Shown: one piece after another, positions 26,280 to 34,801 of the stretch | How the letters are laid out: each line of letters opens with the position of its first letter | Numbering within the stretch: position 1 is the first letter of the stretch | Origin: Limisphaerales bacterium | GTDB lineage: Bacteria > Verrucomicrobiota > Verrucomicrobiia > Limisphaerales > UBA1100 | NCBI GenBank assembly: GCA_014382585.1 | Contig: JACNJL010000026.1 | Location: 165,893 to 229,892 of the forward strand | Length of the DNA: 64,000 nucleotides | Direction of reading: 5' to 3' | Position numbers and translations under genes: made by a program | Notes under the pieces: generated by a model | What the model was told of the DNA's origin: nothing | Database searches by the model: none | Seen by the model: only the letters and a program-made list of their open reading frames with translations

Positions 26280-26733
26280 TGAGTTTGAGTTTGGAGCGGT
26301 TGTCTTTGGCTTGAAACTGATTGCGCCAACCGGCACGCCGCACTTCATCGCCGATGCTTTCGCGGTATTCAAGAATTTCAATGCAGCGCACTTTGCCCAC
26401 GGCATCGAGCGCGACCGCGAAGTCGATGGCTTCGTGTTTGCCTTTGACGCGATCGATTATCACCGCGCCGATTACTTGGCCATCTTTCATCGCGATGGCG
26501 TACCACGCGCCGGGGAGTTTCAAGGGCACACCGGAAGCCTTTTGGATTTGGGCCGCTTCGGCGGCGGTGAATTTGCGCTGTTGCCATTCAAATTTGTCGG
26601 CTTCGGGGAAACACAGTTTTTGCGCCTGCATCGGCGTAAGATAGCGCATCGCCTGCGTGGGCAGGGCGGTTAGCAACAATACCGCCGCGAGGGCGAGCCA
26701 AGTGAGCTGTGTTTGCTGTATGTTGCGTTTCAT
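26134..26733 (-). CDS. secreted FMN-binding domain protein (probable ApbE substrate)
   Basis: A 199-residue protein with a Sec-type signal (WLALAAVLLLTALPTQA) and an FMN_bind domain like those of RnfG, NqrC and NosR. It shows ESIGDEVRRAGWRNQF and the flavinylation site region DIANIAGATIS, where the Thr of AGAT is the family's attachment residue. It is therefore probably a periplasmic flavoprotein loaded by ApbE. There is no haem or quinone motif. ATG 26733 is preferred over the TTG at 26745. Its 3' end overlaps the apbE 5' end in another frame. Its electron donor and acceptor are unknown; the operon and its Fur-like operator suggest a role in iron reduction or uptake. Confidence 0.82.
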   Translation of the reverse strand: MKRNIQQTQLTWLALAAVLLLTALPTQAMRYLTPMQAQKLCFPEADKFEWQQRKFTAAEAAQIQKASGVPLKLPGAWYAIAMKDGQVIGAVIIDRVKGKHEAIDFAVALDAVGKVRCIEILEYRESIGDEVRRAGWRNQFQAKDNRSKLKLNDDIANIAGATISCRNVTEGVRRVCHTWQLVLRPALVSAKRLPKLAAR

Positions 26734-26813
26734 TTTTTGCGGCAAATCGACGCCCGTGAAAACGGGCGTCGATGGTGCAGTGGTTAACCGATCCTATTTT
26801 TTGCTCCGGGAAC

Positions 26814-28064
26814 CTAAAATTGGTAGCCAACGCCGATGGAAAATTCGGTGTTGTCGACGTCATCCATTGACTGCCGCACGGCGGCTTTCAATTCCATATG
26901 GCGGTTGAGCTGGTAGTAAACGCCGTAAGTGAGGTAATTGCTTGAGCCGGTGTCGGTAAAGGCGTTGCTGTCTTTGCTGCCTTCAGAGGTGTCGTAGCCT
27001 TCCAATCGAAAGAAGGGGATGAGTTCCTGATCGCCTTCGAGCACGTGGTGGTAGGCCAGCTCGAGGCGGTAGCCGAACATTCGGTCGCCCACATTCGCAT
27101 CGGCAATGGCGTCGGGGCTGGCGAAGTGCCATTGCGCGTAGTCACCGATCAGCTCAAAGTTGTTCATAAACCCGCTGTGCCACCGGTACTTGGCCTCGAT
27201 GTCCCACAGATAAACATCGGTGTCGGTGGTTGTGGTTTCCTGATAGTTGCCGAAGTAACTGGAGGCGCTGCCGGAAAGGCCTTTGAGCCAGTCGGTGTCG
27301 GATGAAGCACCGTCGTATTCCAGACGCATCGTGTAAGCGAGCTGGCGGTTGTCGCCTTTGGCGTTGAGGTTGGGCCGTGCATCGCGCACACCTTTGGAGC
27401 CGTCAGCAAACGTGCCGTTTTCAGACGATAAACCCTGCGACACGAGGAAGAACCAACTCAAGCCTTCCACCTGCGGCACGTCGCCAAAAAGGCCCATCGA
27501 ACCTTCCATCCACGTGGAGGGGACGATGTACTTATACATGATGGGCCGATGCACGGAATAAAACTGATCCGGTTCGTGATGGAGGTTGATGCTGCCAACG
27601 GGAATAAGGCTTACGCCGAGCGAACGCCAGTTGAGCCAGTCGTTGATTTTTACGTCGGAATAAAACTGCTCGATTTCAACTTCACCGCGGAAGCGGCTGT
27701 CATCTTTGTCATCCACACCGCCGTGTTCAATTTCGATTTCGGAATTAAAGTAAGCGTTGTCGCTCAGCTTGAAACCCGGGATGAGCACGAAGCGATGCGG
27801 GTCAAAATAATTCCCGTTGCTCCCCTTTGTCATATTATACTTGGCCTCACCATAAAAACCGATGGTCAACCCCTTGCCGTGCACCTGATCCAGCCATTCG
27901 GGCGGGCGGTTGGCGGCATCGGCTTCTTTGATTGCATCCAACCGCTGCTGCATCGCGCGGATTTGGTTTTCGAGGGCATCAATGCGGTCATCATCCTGGG
28001 CGGCACCATTCAATGCGCTCGCCAAAATGGCTGCCGTGCAGGCGAATTTCAGTAGTTCACTCAT
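26814..28064 (-). CDS. outer-membrane porin-like beta-barrel
   Basis: A 416-residue outer-membrane protein. After a signal peptide (KFACTAAILASALNGAAQ) comes a short coiled coil (RIDALENQIRAMQQRLDAIK). A long beta-rich region follows with alternating aromatic/polar strands, ending in the C-terminal aromatic signature FSIGVGYQF needed for barrel insertion. The pattern resembles phosphate-selective porins (OprO/OprP type) but substrate residues cannot be identified. It is the first gene after the Fur-like operator and is followed 80 bases on by the FMN-binding protein gene, so transport and flavin redox are probably co-regulated. Confidence 0.8.
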   Translation of the reverse strand: MSELLKFACTAAILASALNGAAQDDDRIDALENQIRAMQQRLDAIKEADAANRPPEWLDQVHGKGLTIGFYGEAKYNMTKGSNGNYFDPHRFVLIPGFKLSDNAYFNSEIEIEHGGVDDKDDSRFRGEVEIEQFYSDVKINDWLNWRSLGVSLIPVGSINLHHEPDQFYSVHRPIMYKYIVPSTWMEGSMGLFGDVPQVEGLSWFFLVSQGLSSENGTFADGSKGVRDARPNLNAKGDNRQLAYTMRLEYDGASSDTDWLKGLSGSASSYFGNYQETTTTDTDVYLWDIEAKYRWHSGFMNNFELIGDYAQWHFASPDAIADANVGDRMFGYRLELAYHHVLEGDQELIPFFRLEGYDTSEGSKDSNAFTDTGSSNYLTYGVYYQLNRHMELKAAVRQSMDDVDNTEFSIGVGYQF

Positions 28065-28081
28065 CGGGTTCTTCCTGCAAT

Positions 28082-28097
28082 TGAGACTCGGTCTCGA
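28082..28097. promoter_or_regulatory. second Fur-like inverted repeat upstream of the porin gene
   Basis: GAGAC-TCG-GTCTC is a perfect five-base-arm palindrome in the leader, 19 bases downstream of the main operator. It shares the GAGA/TCTC core and could be a secondary site. Confidence 0.4.
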
Positions 28098-28109
28098 CTT
28101 GCTGGGCCG

Positions 28110-28138
28110 AAGGTAATGAGACTGGTTCTCATCGTCAA
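28110..28138 (-). promoter_or_regulatory. promoter of the porin-FMN-ApbE operon with a Fur-like operator in the spacer
   Basis: On the minus strand TTGACG (28138-28133) and TACCTT (28115-28110) are exactly 17 bases apart. The 17-base spacer (28116-28132) is itself an inverted repeat, ATGAGA-ACCAG-TCTCAT. A repressor bound there would block RNA polymerase. The arms resemble the GAGA-N-TCTC core of some Fur boxes, and the fur gene ends 62 bases upstream. Confidence 0.7.
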
Positions 28139-28200
28139 GGTCTTTTTTGGAAAAAGTTTTAAACAGGTGAGGAGTGCGTTTTATCCCACAAAAACAGAGT

Positions 28201-28674
28201 TTAATGGTCTTTGTTTTTGCACGCGCCGAGCTTTTTCATCTCTTCGCAGGAGGCGTTAATTCGCAATTGCTGCGATTTCACGGAGAAACCCAGTTTGCTG
28301 GAAATCTCAGTTTCCAACGCATCGAGTTTGTCGCTCTCGAATTCCACAATCTTGTCGCAATCATCGCAAATGATGTGATTATGATTCGGATGATCCGCGT
28401 AGTTGGGGTCGTAAATTTTGTAATCCTTGCCGAAATCCATCTCATGCACGAGGCCGCTCTCAGTGAGCAGCGGCAGCGTGCGATACACCGTGGCGCGGCT
28501 GACGCTTGAGTCGCGTTCGCGGGACCAATCCAGCAATTGCTCAGCGGTAAAATGTTGGTCGGTGCTAAATACGGTCTCCACAATCACCCGGCGCTGCGTG
28601 GTGATTCGCAGATTTTTCTCCTCAAGAAAAGCGATGAACGCTTCCTTCGCTGCCTTCCTGTCCGGTGTGGGCAT
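28201..28674 (-). CDS. fur: ferric uptake regulator family protein
   Basis: A 157-residue Fur-family repressor. The winged helix has ATVYRTLPLLTESGLVHEMD, and the metal site region follows with HPNHNHIICDDCDKIVEFE. Further cysteines form CDDC and the C-terminal CEEMKKLGAC pair of the structural zinc site. It senses iron, or possibly zinc or peroxide, as Fur/Zur/PerR share this layout; HNHIICDDCDKIVEFE favours Fur. It lies directly upstream of a porin-FMN-ApbE operon whose promoter spacer is a Fur-like palindrome, supporting regulation of that operon. Length and ATG 28674 are normal. Confidence 0.92.
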   Translation of the reverse strand: MPTPDRKAAKEAFIAFLEEKNLRITTQRRVIVETVFSTDQHFTAEQLLDWSRERDSSVSRATVYRTLPLLTESGLVHEMDFGKDYKIYDPNYADHPNHNHIICDDCDKIVEFESDKLDALETEISSKLGFSVKSQQLRINASCEEMKKLGACKNKDH

Positions 28675-28754
28675 AGGGCAGCTTACTCAATTAGCCCGCC
28701 TCAAGTCAATGCCCCGGCATTGCGCGTTATCCACCGGCGTGGCACTCTCCGTCC

Positions 28755-29990
28755 GTGCGCGTGGAACTCATCAACACCGGCAGCGAACTCCTGCTCGGCA
28801 ACGTCCTCAACACCCATCACCATTGGCTCGCCCAACAACTCACGCGTGCCGGCTACACGCTTGCTCATCAGCAAACCGTCCCCGATACCGGCGAAGCTAT
28901 CCAAGCCGCCGCCCGCGAAGCGATTGCCCGCGCTGAACTCGTCCTCATCACCGGCGGCCTTGGCCCCACCGGTGATGATCTCACCCGCCAACTCATTGCC
29001 GGGCTTCTTGATCTGTCGCTCGAAGAAGACGCCGAAACGCGTGACCGCATCACCACGCATTTTGCAAACCGAAACCGACCGATGTCTGAAGCCGTGCTCA
29101 TTCAAGCCCAAGTGCCTACGGGCGCCAACGTGCTGCGCAATGACCACGGCACCGCGCCCGGCCTCGCGCTGCCCACGCCCCGCGGGTGGCTCATTTTGCT
29201 TCCCGGACCGCCGCGTGAGTTGCGGCCGATGTTCACTGCATCGGTCGAGCCATTGCTCGCCGAAAAATTGCCGCCGGAAAATCCTGTCACCATCCGCACG
29301 CTCAAAACTTTTGGTGTGGGCGAAACGACGGTGGAAGAAAGCATCACGCCAACCTTGGCAGAATTCATCAGTGGCGGATTGGAAATCGGTTACTGCGCCC
29401 GCGCCGGCGAAGTGGACGTCCGCTTCACCGCAAGCGGGAAAGGCGCAGTTGATTGCATCGCCCAAGCTGAAGCCCTGGTCCGCGAAAAATTAGGCCCGCA
29501 AATTTATGGCGTCGATGACGAGTTGATGGAAGACATCATCATCCGCCAACTCACCGTGAGCGGTAAAACCCTCGCCGTGGCCGAATCGTGCACCGGCGGA
29601 TTGCTCGCCCATCACCTTACCAATGTCCCCGGCGCATCGGCTGTTTTCCTCGCGGGTCATTGCACGTACAGCAATGAAGCCAAGCAAACCACCCTCGGTG
29701 TGAAGCCCGAAACGCTCGCCGAACACGGTGCGGTGAGCGAAATTGTCGCCCGCCAAATGGCCGAAGGCGCGCGCGCCACGCACGGGGCGGATTATGCGCT
29801 AGCCACCACCGGCATCGCCGGCCCTGATGGCGGCACACCGGAGAAACCCGTCGGCACCGTCTTCATCGCCTGCGCCACGCCCAATAGCACGGAGGTGGTA
29901 AGCGCCCGCATCGCCACTGATCGCGAGACGTTCAAACAATTGGTGGTGCAACGGGCGATGAATCTTTTACGGTTGGCGCAATCACCGTAA
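28755..29990 (+). CDS. cinA: CinA-like NMN amidohydrolase/competence-damage protein
   Basis: A 411-residue CinA protein. The N-terminal MoaB/MogA-like part has LINTGSELLLGNVLNTHHHW, ITGGLGPTGDDLT and LLPGPPREL. The C-terminal deamidase domain has AVAESCTGGLLAHHLTNVPG with catalytic Ser, AGHCTYSNEAK and TGIAGPDGGTPEKPVGTVF. It converts nicotinamide mononucleotide to the acid form (PncC activity) and may have the ADP-ribose pyrophosphatase domain. Start is GTG 28755, as the ATG alternatives would cut conserved residues. It ends at a bidirectional terminator shared with the ferredoxin gene. Confidence 0.93.
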   Translation: MRVELINTGSELLLGNVLNTHHHWLAQQLTRAGYTLAHQQTVPDTGEAIQAAAREAIARAELVLITGGLGPTGDDLTRQLIAGLLDLSLEEDAETRDRITTHFANRNRPMSEAVLIQAQVPTGANVLRNDHGTAPGLALPTPRGWLILLPGPPRELRPMFTASVEPLLAEKLPPENPVTIRTLKTFGVGETTVEESITPTLAEFISGGLEIGYCARAGEVDVRFTASGKGAVDCIAQAEALVREKLGPQIYGVDDELMEDIIIRQLTVSGKTLAVAESCTGGLLAHHLTNVPGASAVFLAGHCTYSNEAKQTTLGVKPETLAEHGAVSEIVARQMAEGARATHGADYALATTGIAGPDGGTPEKPVGTVFIACATPNSTEVVSARIATDRETFKQLVVQRAMNLLRLAQSP

Positions 29991-29993
29991 TCA

Positions 29994-30018
29994 CAAAAAT
30001 AGCCCGCTTGTGCGGGCT
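29994..30018. terminator. bidirectional terminator between cinA and the ferredoxin gene
   Basis: AGCCCGC and GCGGGCT pair around TTGT (30001-30018). The plus-strand AAAAAT before it gives a T-tract for the minus-strand ferredoxin transcript, and the downstream side is weaker for cinA. Confidence 0.7.
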
Positions 30019-30047
30019 GGGAATTTTGAAGCAATTCCTCGGTCGCC

Positions 30048-30287
30048 TTAGTCGTCCGCGCCATCGCTGCCGATGGCTTCCACGGGGCAACCTTCCATCG
30101 CTTCGTCGCACAACGCCTGTTCTTCCTCATTCTCGGGTTGTTTGTAAACGAATGAGTAGCCGCCGTCTTCATTGCGTTTGAAATTCTCCGGTGCAGTCTC
30201 ACGGCACAAGTCACAGTCAATGCATTCTTCGTCGCAGTAGTACTTGCCCGCGGCGTTGTCTTCGTATTTGTTCTCTTTTTCAGCCAT
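30048..30287 (-). CDS. single-cluster 4Fe-4S ferredoxin
   Basis: A 79-residue acidic ferredoxin with CIDCDLC (CxxCxxC) and the later GCPVEAIGSD, which together ligate one 4Fe-4S cluster. The composition is acidic, which suits interaction with a positively charged partner. It is a stand-alone gene with the bidirectional terminator at its 3' end; it is transcribed divergently from pyk, with 114 bases between. Its electron partners cannot be inferred. An extra Cys (YYCDEEC) lies three residues before the motif. Confidence 0.9.
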   Translation of the reverse strand: MAEKENKYEDNAAGKYYCDEECIDCDLCRETAPENFKRNEDGGYSFVYKQPENEEEQALCDEAMEGCPVEAIGSDGADD

Positions 30288-30401
30288 AATCCAATTTTAT
30301 CCGCGCGGAAGCTACGCGCATTTTATTGCCGAATCAAGGTTATACGGCGAATTACGGCGTATATTCTCGCTTAATGACACATCCAACCCCAATCTCCGCC
30401 G

Positions 30402-31814
30402 ATGCAAAGTACGCGGCAGACACGGATTTTGGCCACCCTCGGGCCGGTTACACAAACGGAAGAATCCATCGGCGCGCTGCTTGATGCCGGCGCGAATATG
30501 TTTCGCCTCAACATGTCGCACGCCAAACAGGATTGGGTGCGAAGTGTCACGGGGCATATTCGTGCTGCCGCCGTCACGCGCGGTTGTGTAGCGGGGATCG
30601 TGATGGATTTGCAGGGGCCGGCCATTCGCACCGGCGATTTGCCCGCGCCGGTGTGTTTGGAAACAGGCGACCGCTTTGATTTTACCGTGGACGCTGCTGC
30701 TGAGAGCGAGCGTTGTGTGAGCGTCAATTACCCGGATTTTCTTAATGACATCGAGGAAGGCGCCACCATCCTCATCGACAGCGGACTCATCCGGATGCGC
30801 GTGCTACGCCTGACCGATCACGTGGCCGAGTGCGAAGTGGAAGTCGGAGGCGAGCTCGGCAATCGACGTCACATCAATCTTCCCGGCACCAAAGTTAATC
30901 TTCCTGCGCTCACCGAGAAAGACCGCGCCGATGTCGCCATAGGATTGGAATTGGATGTCGATTACTTCGCGTTGTCCTTCGTGCGCGCTGCGGCGGATGT
31001 TGCTTTGTTGCAGGAACGGGTGGCCGGCCATCCGCGTCCGCCCAAGGTCATCGCCAAAGTTGAGGATCAACACGCCGTGAAACATATTGACGCCATCATC
31101 GCCCAAGCCGATGCCATCATGGTGGCGCGGGGCGATCTCGGTGTGGAATGCCCCTTTGAAGATCTGCCTATTTTGCAGCGTGAAATCGTGCGCGCCTGCC
31201 AAGCCGTTGGCAAACCCGTCATCGTCGCCACGCATATGCTCGAGAGTATGATTAACGAACCGATGCCCACGCGCGCCGAAGTCACCGACGTGGCCAATGC
31301 CGTTTTCGAGCAGACCGACGCCATTATGCTCAGCGGCGAAACCTCCGTTGGCGAGTTTCCGAATCTTTGCGTGGAAGCTATGGACCGCATCGCGCGCCGA
31401 ATGGAAAGCGAACCCGCAGCACGCTTTCACGAACTCGCCACGCTCACCAACGAGCGCCAAAAACTCGCCAAGGCCGCCGTCCACATGGCCGATGATTTGG
31501 GCGCGCAGGCAATCATCGTGTTCACCCGGGCGGGCCGGTTGGCTCCCGAGGTGGCGTGGATGCGCCCGCGCAGCGCGCCGATTTTGGCGCTGTGTCTCGA
31601 CGCATCGGTGGCGTCCCCGCTCGCACTTCTTCGCGGGGTGCGGCCGGTGGTATTACCGTGGGATGAAGTTGGATCTCATGAGGCGGTGAACCACGCGTTA
31701 CAGGAATTGGTTGCCAGATCATTATTGGATACGGGCGACATCGTTGTCGTGGTCAGCTCCAGTAGTGCGGTTGAAGAAATTGCTGACTCGGTGCAGATGT
31801 GCCGGGTGGGCTAA
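30402..31814 (+). CDS. pyk: pyruvate kinase
   Basis: A 470-residue pyruvate kinase catalysing PEP + ADP to pyruvate + ATP. The motifs are RLNMSHAKQDW, VMDLQGPAIRTG, VIAKVEDQHAVKHID with the catalytic Lys, IMVARGDLGVECP, ATHMLESMI and AIMLSGETSVGEFP. Two usual signatures deviate: DTKGPEIR is DLQGPAIR, and the Lys of that motif is Gln; RxNxSH is kept. The C-terminal allosteric domain is present (VVVSSSSAVEEI). The stop overlaps the convergent nuoN stop by four bases. Confidence 0.9.
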   Translation: MQSTRQTRILATLGPVTQTEESIGALLDAGANMFRLNMSHAKQDWVRSVTGHIRAAAVTRGCVAGIVMDLQGPAIRTGDLPAPVCLETGDRFDFTVDAAAESERCVSVNYPDFLNDIEEGATILIDSGLIRMRVLRLTDHVAECEVEVGGELGNRRHINLPGTKVNLPALTEKDRADVAIGLELDVDYFALSFVRAAADVALLQERVAGHPRPPKVIAKVEDQHAVKHIDAIIAQADAIMVARGDLGVECPFEDLPILQREIVRACQAVGKPVIVATHMLESMINEPMPTRAEVTDVANAVFEQTDAIMLSGETSVGEFPNLCVEAMDRIARRMESEPAARFHELATLTNERQKLAKAAVHMADDLGAQAIIVFTRAGRLAPEVAWMRPRSAPILALCLDASVASPLALLRGVRPVVLPWDEVGSHEAVNHALQELVARSLLDTGDIVVVVSSSSAVEEIADSVQMCRVG

Positions 31815-33295
31815 TTTGCCAACCGTAACACCTGGACGGCGTCATTAGCCAATTTCAGCACGGGTTCCGGATAAACCCCCAGTGCCAGCATTCCCAGCAG
31901 GCACACCCCCAGCACCACCACCTGCGAATCGGCGAGTTTGATAAGGGCGGTTTTCGGTGCTTTTTCCGCCCACCATTGGCCGCTGCCCCAGAAAATTTCC
32001 CGGATGATTCCGAAGTAATAATACAGCGAGGCCACCACGCCGAGCAACGCCACGGCCACGAGCCACGGGAAAGTGGCGGCGGGTTCGATCACCGCGCGCA
32101 GCAAAAGAACTTTTCCCAAGAACCCCGCGAGCGGGGGAATGCCCGCCAGCGAAGCAACCGCCAGCGTGAGGGTCACCGCCATGAGTGGCGAGCGTTGATG
32201 GAGGTTGGCAAGGATGCTGAGGTCTTCGTCCTCGTCGTCGGGCGTGAGGATGGAAATCACGGTGAACGCCGCGATGACGGCGAACAAATATCCGGCAAGA
32301 TAAACGAGTACCGCCGCCGCGCCGCGTTCATTGAGTGCCACGATGCCGAGCAAAACATAGCCCGCGCTGGCAATGCTTGCGTAGCCGAGCAGTCGTTTGA
32401 GATTGCGCTGGCGCAGCGCGCAGAGGCTGCCAAAAATAATTGTGGCCGCCGCCATCACCGAGAGCATTGTGGCGGGCTCCAACAAACGCGGGCCGTTGGG
32501 CTGTACTTGGAGTGCGGTGTACAGCACGCGCAACAGCAGCACGAATCCCGCCGCCTTGGAGCCGATGGCGAGGAAGGCCGTCACCGGTGCAGGCGCGCCT
32601 TGGTACACATCGGGCGCCCAAATTTGGAAAGGCACGGCCGCAATTTTGAATGCCAGTCCGGCAAGCAACAGCAGCGCGCCGAGTTGGAACAACAGCAGTT
32701 GCTTCATGTGTCCCGCGGCCAAGCCATCGGCGATGAGGTTAAACTGCAGCGTGTGGGTGCTGCCATAAATGAGCGCGATACCAAAGACCATTATCGCCGA
32801 GGCCGCTGCGCCGAGGATGAGATATTTGATGCCCGCTTCCAGCGAGCGGAGGCGATGGCTTTGTAAACTGGTGAGCACATAAAACGTAATCGTGATCAAC
32901 TCGATGGCCACGAACAGCATTACAAAACTATTGGCCGACGCGGCAAAAAGCATCCCGCACAGCGCGAAGCAGTTGAGCGCGTACACCTCTGCGCCGCCGG
33001 TGCGGAGGCGATTGGCAAATCCCATCGTGAGCAGGGTCACCAAAATTCCCGCCAACAAGAACAGCGCCTTGAAAAACACCGCCAGCCCATCGCGCACAAA
33101 ACCGCCGCTGGAGTCGGTGAGAGGCTCGGCGGTGAGCCCTTGTTTCACCAGCAGCGCCAGCATCACAGTGAGCCCGAGTGCGGTGCAGAAGCCCAACAGT
33201 GGCCGTCGATTGGGCGGTGTCCACAAGCCCGCCATCAACACCAACACACCGAGCAGCGCCACGCCGATTTCAAGGCTGATGAGGGAAAGATTCAT
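31811..33295 (-). CDS. nuoN: NADH-quinone oxidoreductase subunit N
   Basis: A 494-residue antiporter-like membrane subunit of respiratory complex I. The sequence has many membrane helices and the family segments LGAAASAIMVFGIALIYGST, LLAGLAFKIAAVPFQIWAPD with the conserved Lys, VYQGAPAPVTAFLAIGSKAA and PPLAGFLGKVLLL. It would form one proton channel of the membrane arm. It is the last gene of the nuo cluster and overlaps nuoM as ATGA. Its stop overlaps the convergent pyk stop by four bases, and no terminator is seen between them. Confidence 0.96.
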   Translation of the reverse strand: MNLSLISLEIGVALLGVLVLMAGLWTPPNRRPLLGFCTALGLTVMLALLVKQGLTAEPLTDSSGGFVRDGLAVFFKALFLLAGILVTLLTMGFANRLRTGGAEVYALNCFALCGMLFAASANSFVMLFVAIELITITFYVLTSLQSHRLRSLEAGIKYLILGAAASAIMVFGIALIYGSTHTLQFNLIADGLAAGHMKQLLLFQLGALLLLAGLAFKIAAVPFQIWAPDVYQGAPAPVTAFLAIGSKAAGFVLLLRVLYTALQVQPNGPRLLEPATMLSVMAAATIIFGSLCALRQRNLKRLLGYASIASAGYVLLGIVALNERGAAAVLVYLAGYLFAVIAAFTVISILTPDDEDEDLSILANLHQRSPLMAVTLTLAVASLAGIPPLAGFLGKVLLLRAVIEPAATFPWLVAVALLGVVASLYYYFGIIREIFWGSGQWWAEKAPKTALIKLADSQVVVLGVCLLGMLALGVYPEPVLKLANDAVQVLRLAN

Positions 33296-34800
33296 TTGCG
33301 GTTGTACATCTCCACCACGTGCTCGAGGCTTTCGCGGGCGGTTTCAATTTTATGGGTCAACAGTTTTGGCGCGAAGCCAAAGAGCAACAGCCCGCCGAGC
33401 AGCAGAATGAAAGGCAGCTTGTGCCAGCCGGGGATGTCCTCGGTATGCGGGGCGTCGTCCGCACGCGGGCCGTGCAGCAATTGGCGTGCGGCGCGCAACA
33501 TATAAACCGCGCCGATCACGAGCGCCGCCCACGCGGCGATGCCGGTGATGAGCGACAGCGTTTTCCACGCGCCGAAGAACACAGTGATTTCTCCGGCAAA
33601 ATTTGCGAAGCCCGGCAAACCGCAACCGGCGAGCAGCGCCATTAACAACAGTGTGCCCCAGAACGGCATCACGGTGAGCAATCCGCCAAGTTTATCCATA
33701 TCCAGCGTGCGGGCTTGTTGATGGAGATGCCCGCTGAGCGCGAAGGCCAGCGCGGCGAGCAGCCCGTGCGCCACCATCACCATCACTGCGCCGGTGAGGC
33801 CGATGAGCGACATACTCGCGATGCCGAGAAACACAAAGCCCATATGCGCCACGGAAGAGTTGCCGATGAGTCCGTTGAGGTCGCGTTGGCGCATCGCCAC
33901 GAGGCCGCAGTAAAGGAGGTTGCCCAGACAAAGCCACGCGAGCACCGGCAGCCATTGTTGCGCGCCATCGGGCAGGATGGGGAGGGCGACACGGATGATC
34001 ATAAACAAGCCGAACTTTTTGATGACGCCCGCGTGCATCATTGCCGTGGCAGTGGGCGCGGCGCCGTAAGCCAGCGGGGCCCACGTGTGGAAGGGCCACA
34101 AGCCAACGAGGATGCCGAGCCCGAACATTAACAGCGCAAAGATGAGCCCTTGTTGGCCGGTGGTCATCAAGTCGGGCTGGGTGGATTGAATGCGATGGAT
34201 GATTTCCGGCAGGTTGAATGTTTCGTAGTGGAGGTAAATCATCATCAGCCCCACCAACGCGAGCAATGCGCCGAGACTGAGATAGAGGGTGGTTTTGTAG
34301 GCGGCGAATTCGCGGTTCTCGCCGCGGCCCCAGACGCCGATCATAATGAATGTGGGGATGAGTGCGAGTTCGTGCAGGAAATACATCAGGAAAATATCGA
34401 GCGCCATAAACGCGCCGAGGATGCCGCCGGTCATCAGCAGCATCAGAATGGCAAATTCTTTTTCGCGCGCCTTGATGCCACCGGCGCAACAGGCGGCGGC
34501 AAACGCGACCAGTGCGGCCATGAGTACCAGTAGCACGCTGATGCCATCCACACCGACGTGAAAGCTGATGCCGAGGCTGGGAATCCACTGGGCGGATTGC
34601 ACAAAAGCGTAGCCGTGGTTGACGGAGGTGAGGTCGGTGCTCGGTTCGAATTTAACGAACACAAACAGCGCCAGCACCAGTGAGCCGAGTGTGGCGAGGA
34701 TGGTGCCCCAGCGAAACACGGCGCGGTTTTCACGCGGCACGGCCATCAGCACCAGCGCCATCAAAATCGGCCAACCAAAAATGTAAGTGAGTGGCGACAT
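33292..34800 (-). CDS. nuoM: NADH-quinone oxidoreductase subunit M
   Basis: A 502-residue antiporter-like subunit of complex I. It has the NuoM motifs MLLMTGGILGAFMALDIFLM, YFLHELALIPTFIMIGVWG with the conserved Glu, WPFHTWAPLAYGAAPTATAM and AGVIKKFGLFMI with the paired Lys. Length is normal and about fourteen hydrophobic segments are present. It is one of the three proton channels of the membrane arm. It sits one base after nuoL and overlaps nuoN by four bases, so the three large antiporter subunits are made from one transcript. Confidence 0.96.
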   Translation of the reverse strand: MSPLTYIFGWPILMALVLMAVPRENRAVFRWGTILATLGSLVLALFVFVKFEPSTDLTSVNHGYAFVQSAQWIPSLGISFHVGVDGISVLLVLMAALVAFAAACCAGGIKAREKEFAILMLLMTGGILGAFMALDIFLMYFLHELALIPTFIMIGVWGRGENREFAAYKTTLYLSLGALLALVGLMMIYLHYETFNLPEIIHRIQSTQPDLMTTGQQGLIFALLMFGLGILVGLWPFHTWAPLAYGAAPTATAMMHAGVIKKFGLFMIIRVALPILPDGAQQWLPVLAWLCLGNLLYCGLVAMRQRDLNGLIGNSSVAHMGFVFLGIASMSLIGLTGAVMVMVAHGLLAALAFALSGHLHQQARTLDMDKLGGLLTVMPFWGTLLLMALLAGCGLPGFANFAGEITVFFGAWKTLSLITGIAAWAALVIGAVYMLRAARQLLHGPRADDAPHTEDIPGWHKLPFILLLGGLLLFGFAPKLLTHKIETARESLEHVVEMYNRK

Positions 34801-34801
34801 T

